Of a stretch of 5,949 bases of DNA, positions 4,448 to 5,949 are shown piece after piece. The stretch covers positions 1-5,949 of the forward strand of contig SFOF01000164.1 of assembly GCA_004552515.1 (NCBI GenBank), read 5' to 3'. How positions within the stretch are numbered: position 1 is the stretch's first letter; each line of letters opens with the position of its first letter. The stretch comes from Clostridiales bacterium. Lineage in GTDB: Bacteria > Bacillota > Clostridia > Christensenellales > Aristaeellaceae. A program made the position numbers and the translations under genes. The notes under the pieces are model-generated. The model made no database searches. It had not been told where the DNA came from and saw only the letters and a program-made list of their open reading frames with translations.

Positions 4448-5949
4448 GCTTCAACCTCCGCGCCCTCGCGAATGAAGTAGGGCAGGCGCTCGAGGGGCGT
4501 ATCAATGGTCACGCTGCGGCCGCCCTCATAGAGCGTGCCGTCGTCCGCGCGCCACGCGCCCTCGGGCAGGACGACGTTCATCGTGCCGTAGCCCTTGTCC
4601 ACCACCGGCGCGACCAGCATATCGCGCCCGAGCATGAACTGATTCGTAATCTCCTCATAGCCCTTACCGGGGAAGAGCGCCTCCATCGGGCAGACGGCGG
4701 GAAGACCCGTCGCGTGCGCACTCTTCACGAGCTTCAGGATATACGGCGCGAAGCGATCATGAAGCGCGGCGGCCTGAACGCACAATTTCGCGGCCTTTTC
4801 GGAAAGCACGCGCCACGGGGCGGCGGAGAACTGCATCATCGGCAGGAGCGCGCTGCACTGCGCCCAGCGCACGAACAGCTCCTCGTCCAGCTTCAGATTG
4901 CCGTACATGAAATGGGAATACTCGCCGCCGCCGATCATGTCGGGGCACACGTCGAAATAGCCGGTCACGCCCTGCGCAAGCGTATCCGGGATGAGCGCGT
5001 CCAGCCCCTCGCCGCCGTTCCACGCGGGCGCCTTGTCGCGCAGGCGCTGGGCGCAGGTCAGCTGCGGTTCGCTGGCGCACTCGCGCAGCTCGGAATAGGG
5101 ATATTCGGCGGCCAGCTCGCAGAACAGGCGCGTCTGGCGGTCGCCCGAGCAGCCCGGCTCAAAGTAGACGTACTCCGGCGAATAGAACGAGGGCGCGCCC
5201 GCGTCGAACTTGAAGCCGTCCACGCCGTATTCGTCCTGGAGATATTTCAGCTCGCCGCGCATCCAGTCCATGGCGGCGGGGTTCGAGAAATCGAGCAGTG
5301 CGCTGTAGCCCTCCCACCATTTGACGATGGCCGGCTCGCCCGACTGCGTGCGCGCAAAGAGCGCATTGTCCTTCCGGCGCATGAGCTGGAAGGTCACGGT
5401 ATCGGCGGTCACGAACGGCACCACCCAGAGAACGACCTTGAAGCCCAGCTCGTGCAGGCGGTTCATCATGCCGTGCGGATCGGGGAAGCGGCCGCCGTGG
5501 AAGCGCCACACGCCGTAATTCTCCTGCCAGCCGTTGTCGATCATCAGAACACCCGGCTTATAGCCGCATTTGACGATATTTTCGGCATAATCGAGGATAC
5601 CGGCCTGATTCTGGTTATAGATCAGCTCGATCCAGGTATTGAACTGCGGCGCGGTGAACATATCCTCGGGCGCGATGAGGCCCTCGGGGCGCGGGAACAC
5701 GGTCTTGCGCGCAAATTCCAGCGCGGAGGCCAGCGTTTCTCCGGCAAAGCGTCGAGAAAGCGCGGCGCGCGCGGAGACGGTCAGCTCGCTCTTGCCCACC
5801 TTGAAATAAAACGGCGCGTCCGACCAGACGACGCGGCCCTTGCTGCTCACCAGCAGATAGCTGACCTGATTGCCGTGCGGATCGATGAGATCGGCCTCGA
5901 AGCCGGGCTTATAGGGCATATGGATGCCGTCGGTGACGCGGCCACCCCA
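4444..5949 (-). CDS. GH31 family alpha-glycosidase (MYORG-like), 5' end outside the window
   Basis: The frame stays open to the window edge: ten in-frame codons (reading W-G-G-R-V-T-D-G-I-H) precede the methionine at 5919, so that methionine is internal and the N-terminus is missing. Numbering from it, 491 residues are visible. They comprise the end of an N-terminal beta-sandwich, a (beta/alpha)8 catalytic barrel at about 95-400, and a GH31 C-terminal beta-sandwich opening with QFMLGRDMLVAPVV (427-440) and ending PYFIREGAEVEA. The nucleophile candidate is Asp239 in GFKFDAG. The CPDMIGGG segment (325-332) and MQFSAAPWR (362-370) resemble, from memory, human MYORG and its bacterial relatives, an alpha-galactosidase-type branch of GH31. 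The enzyme should hydrolyse an alpha-linked sugar with retention; its exact substrate cannot be read here. The usual acid/base Asp after the conserved Trp appears replaced (W300-N-G-G-E304). No signal peptide can be judged. The stop codon overlaps the start of the DUF362 gene. GH31 membership is near certain; the branch is likely. Confidence 0.93.
   Translation of the reverse strand, partial: WGGRVTDGIHMPYKPGFEADLIDPHGNQVSYLLVSSKGRVVWSDAPFYFKVGKSELTVSARAALSRRFAGETLASALEFARKTVFPRPEGLIAPEDMFTAPQFNTWIELIYNQNQAGILDYAENIVKCGYKPGVLMIDNGWQENYGVWRFHGGRFPDPHGMMNRLHELGFKVVLWVVPFVTADTVTFQLMRRKDNALFARTQSGEPAIVKWWEGYSALLDFSNPAAMDWMRGELKYLQDEYGVDGFKFDAGAPSFYSPEYVYFEPGCSGDRQTRLFCELAAEYPYSELRECASEPQLTCAQRLRDKAPAWNGGEGLDALIPDTLAQGVTGYFDVCPDMIGGGEYSHFMYGNLKLDEELFVRWAQCSALLPMMQFSAAPWRVLSEKAAKLCVQAAALHDRFAPYILKLVKSAHATGLPAVCPMEALFPGKGYEEITNQFMLGRDMLVAPVVDKGYGTMNVVLPEGAWRADDGTLYEGGRSVTIDTPLERLPYFIREGAEVEA
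4454..4459 (-). promoter_or_regulatory. Shine-Dalgarno GGAGGT that fixes the GTG start of the DUF362 gene
   Basis: The minus strand reads GGAGGT followed by six bases and then GTG (4447-4445). This near-perfect ribosome site lies inside the last codons of the GH31 gene and supports the non-ATG start. The GTGA overlap (4447-4444) merges the DUF362 start with the GH31 TGA stop, the classic arrangement for termination-reinitiation coupling. Confidence 0.85.

Noticed and set aside
2852..4480. 542-codon open frame on the plus strand
   Set aside because: It is antisense to the DUF362 gene and crosses the repeat array. Its composition is Arg/Ala/His-rich, with no domain and no ribosome site. It is a shadow of the real gene.

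Overview
The window comes from a GC-rich bacterial chromosome or contig. Purine-rich Shine-Dalgarno sites, a ferredoxin-type DUF362 protein, a RimJ/RimL-type acetyltransferase and a MYORG-like GH31 glycosidase together suggest an anaerobic, GC-rich Bacillota (Clostridia) organism, possibly gut-associated. This is an inference from gene style, not a firm assignment. All four recognisable protein genes lie on the minus strand, so transcription runs from right to left.

Reading in the direction of transcription: (1) 5949-4444 is the 3' part of a GH31 alpha-glycosidase gene whose 5' end lies beyond the window. (2) 4447-3320 encodes a DUF362 protein with two C-terminal [4Fe-4S] motifs. Its GTG start overlaps the GH31 stop codon and is preceded by a strong GGAGGT, so the two genes are translationally coupled. 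(3) 3319-2789 is a 531-base gene-free stretch that carries degenerate tandem repeats of about 40 bases, arranged as a roughly 78-base dimer. (4) 2788-2216 encodes a GNAT acetyltransferase of the RimJ/RimL type with a clear AAGGAG site. (5) 2215-1982 is intergenic and carries a perfect TATAAT -10 box and a small leader hairpin ahead of miaA. (6) 1981-1088 is miaA, encoding a tRNA dimethylallyltransferase of a divergent sequence class. (7) 1087-1 has no gene but is full of repeats. It holds a direct repeat of about 300 bases in two copies (about 1-295 and 456-766), each with a strong hairpin near its visible left end, followed by a tandem array of about 42-base units (770 to about 935).

The GH31 and DUF362 genes form one operon, but no biochemical link between them is evident. 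GNAT and miaA look like independent units in ordinary housekeeping roles. The unexplained part is the non-coding DNA. The paired hairpins in the long repeat differ by a compensatory base-pair change, one repeat copy has gained a G-quadruplex-type motif, and the array has an extreme A-over-T strand bias. A diverged element of about 40 bases also recurs some 50-105 bases downstream of both the GNAT and miaA stop codons. These may be members of a genome-wide intergenic repeat family, but that cannot be tested from this window alone.
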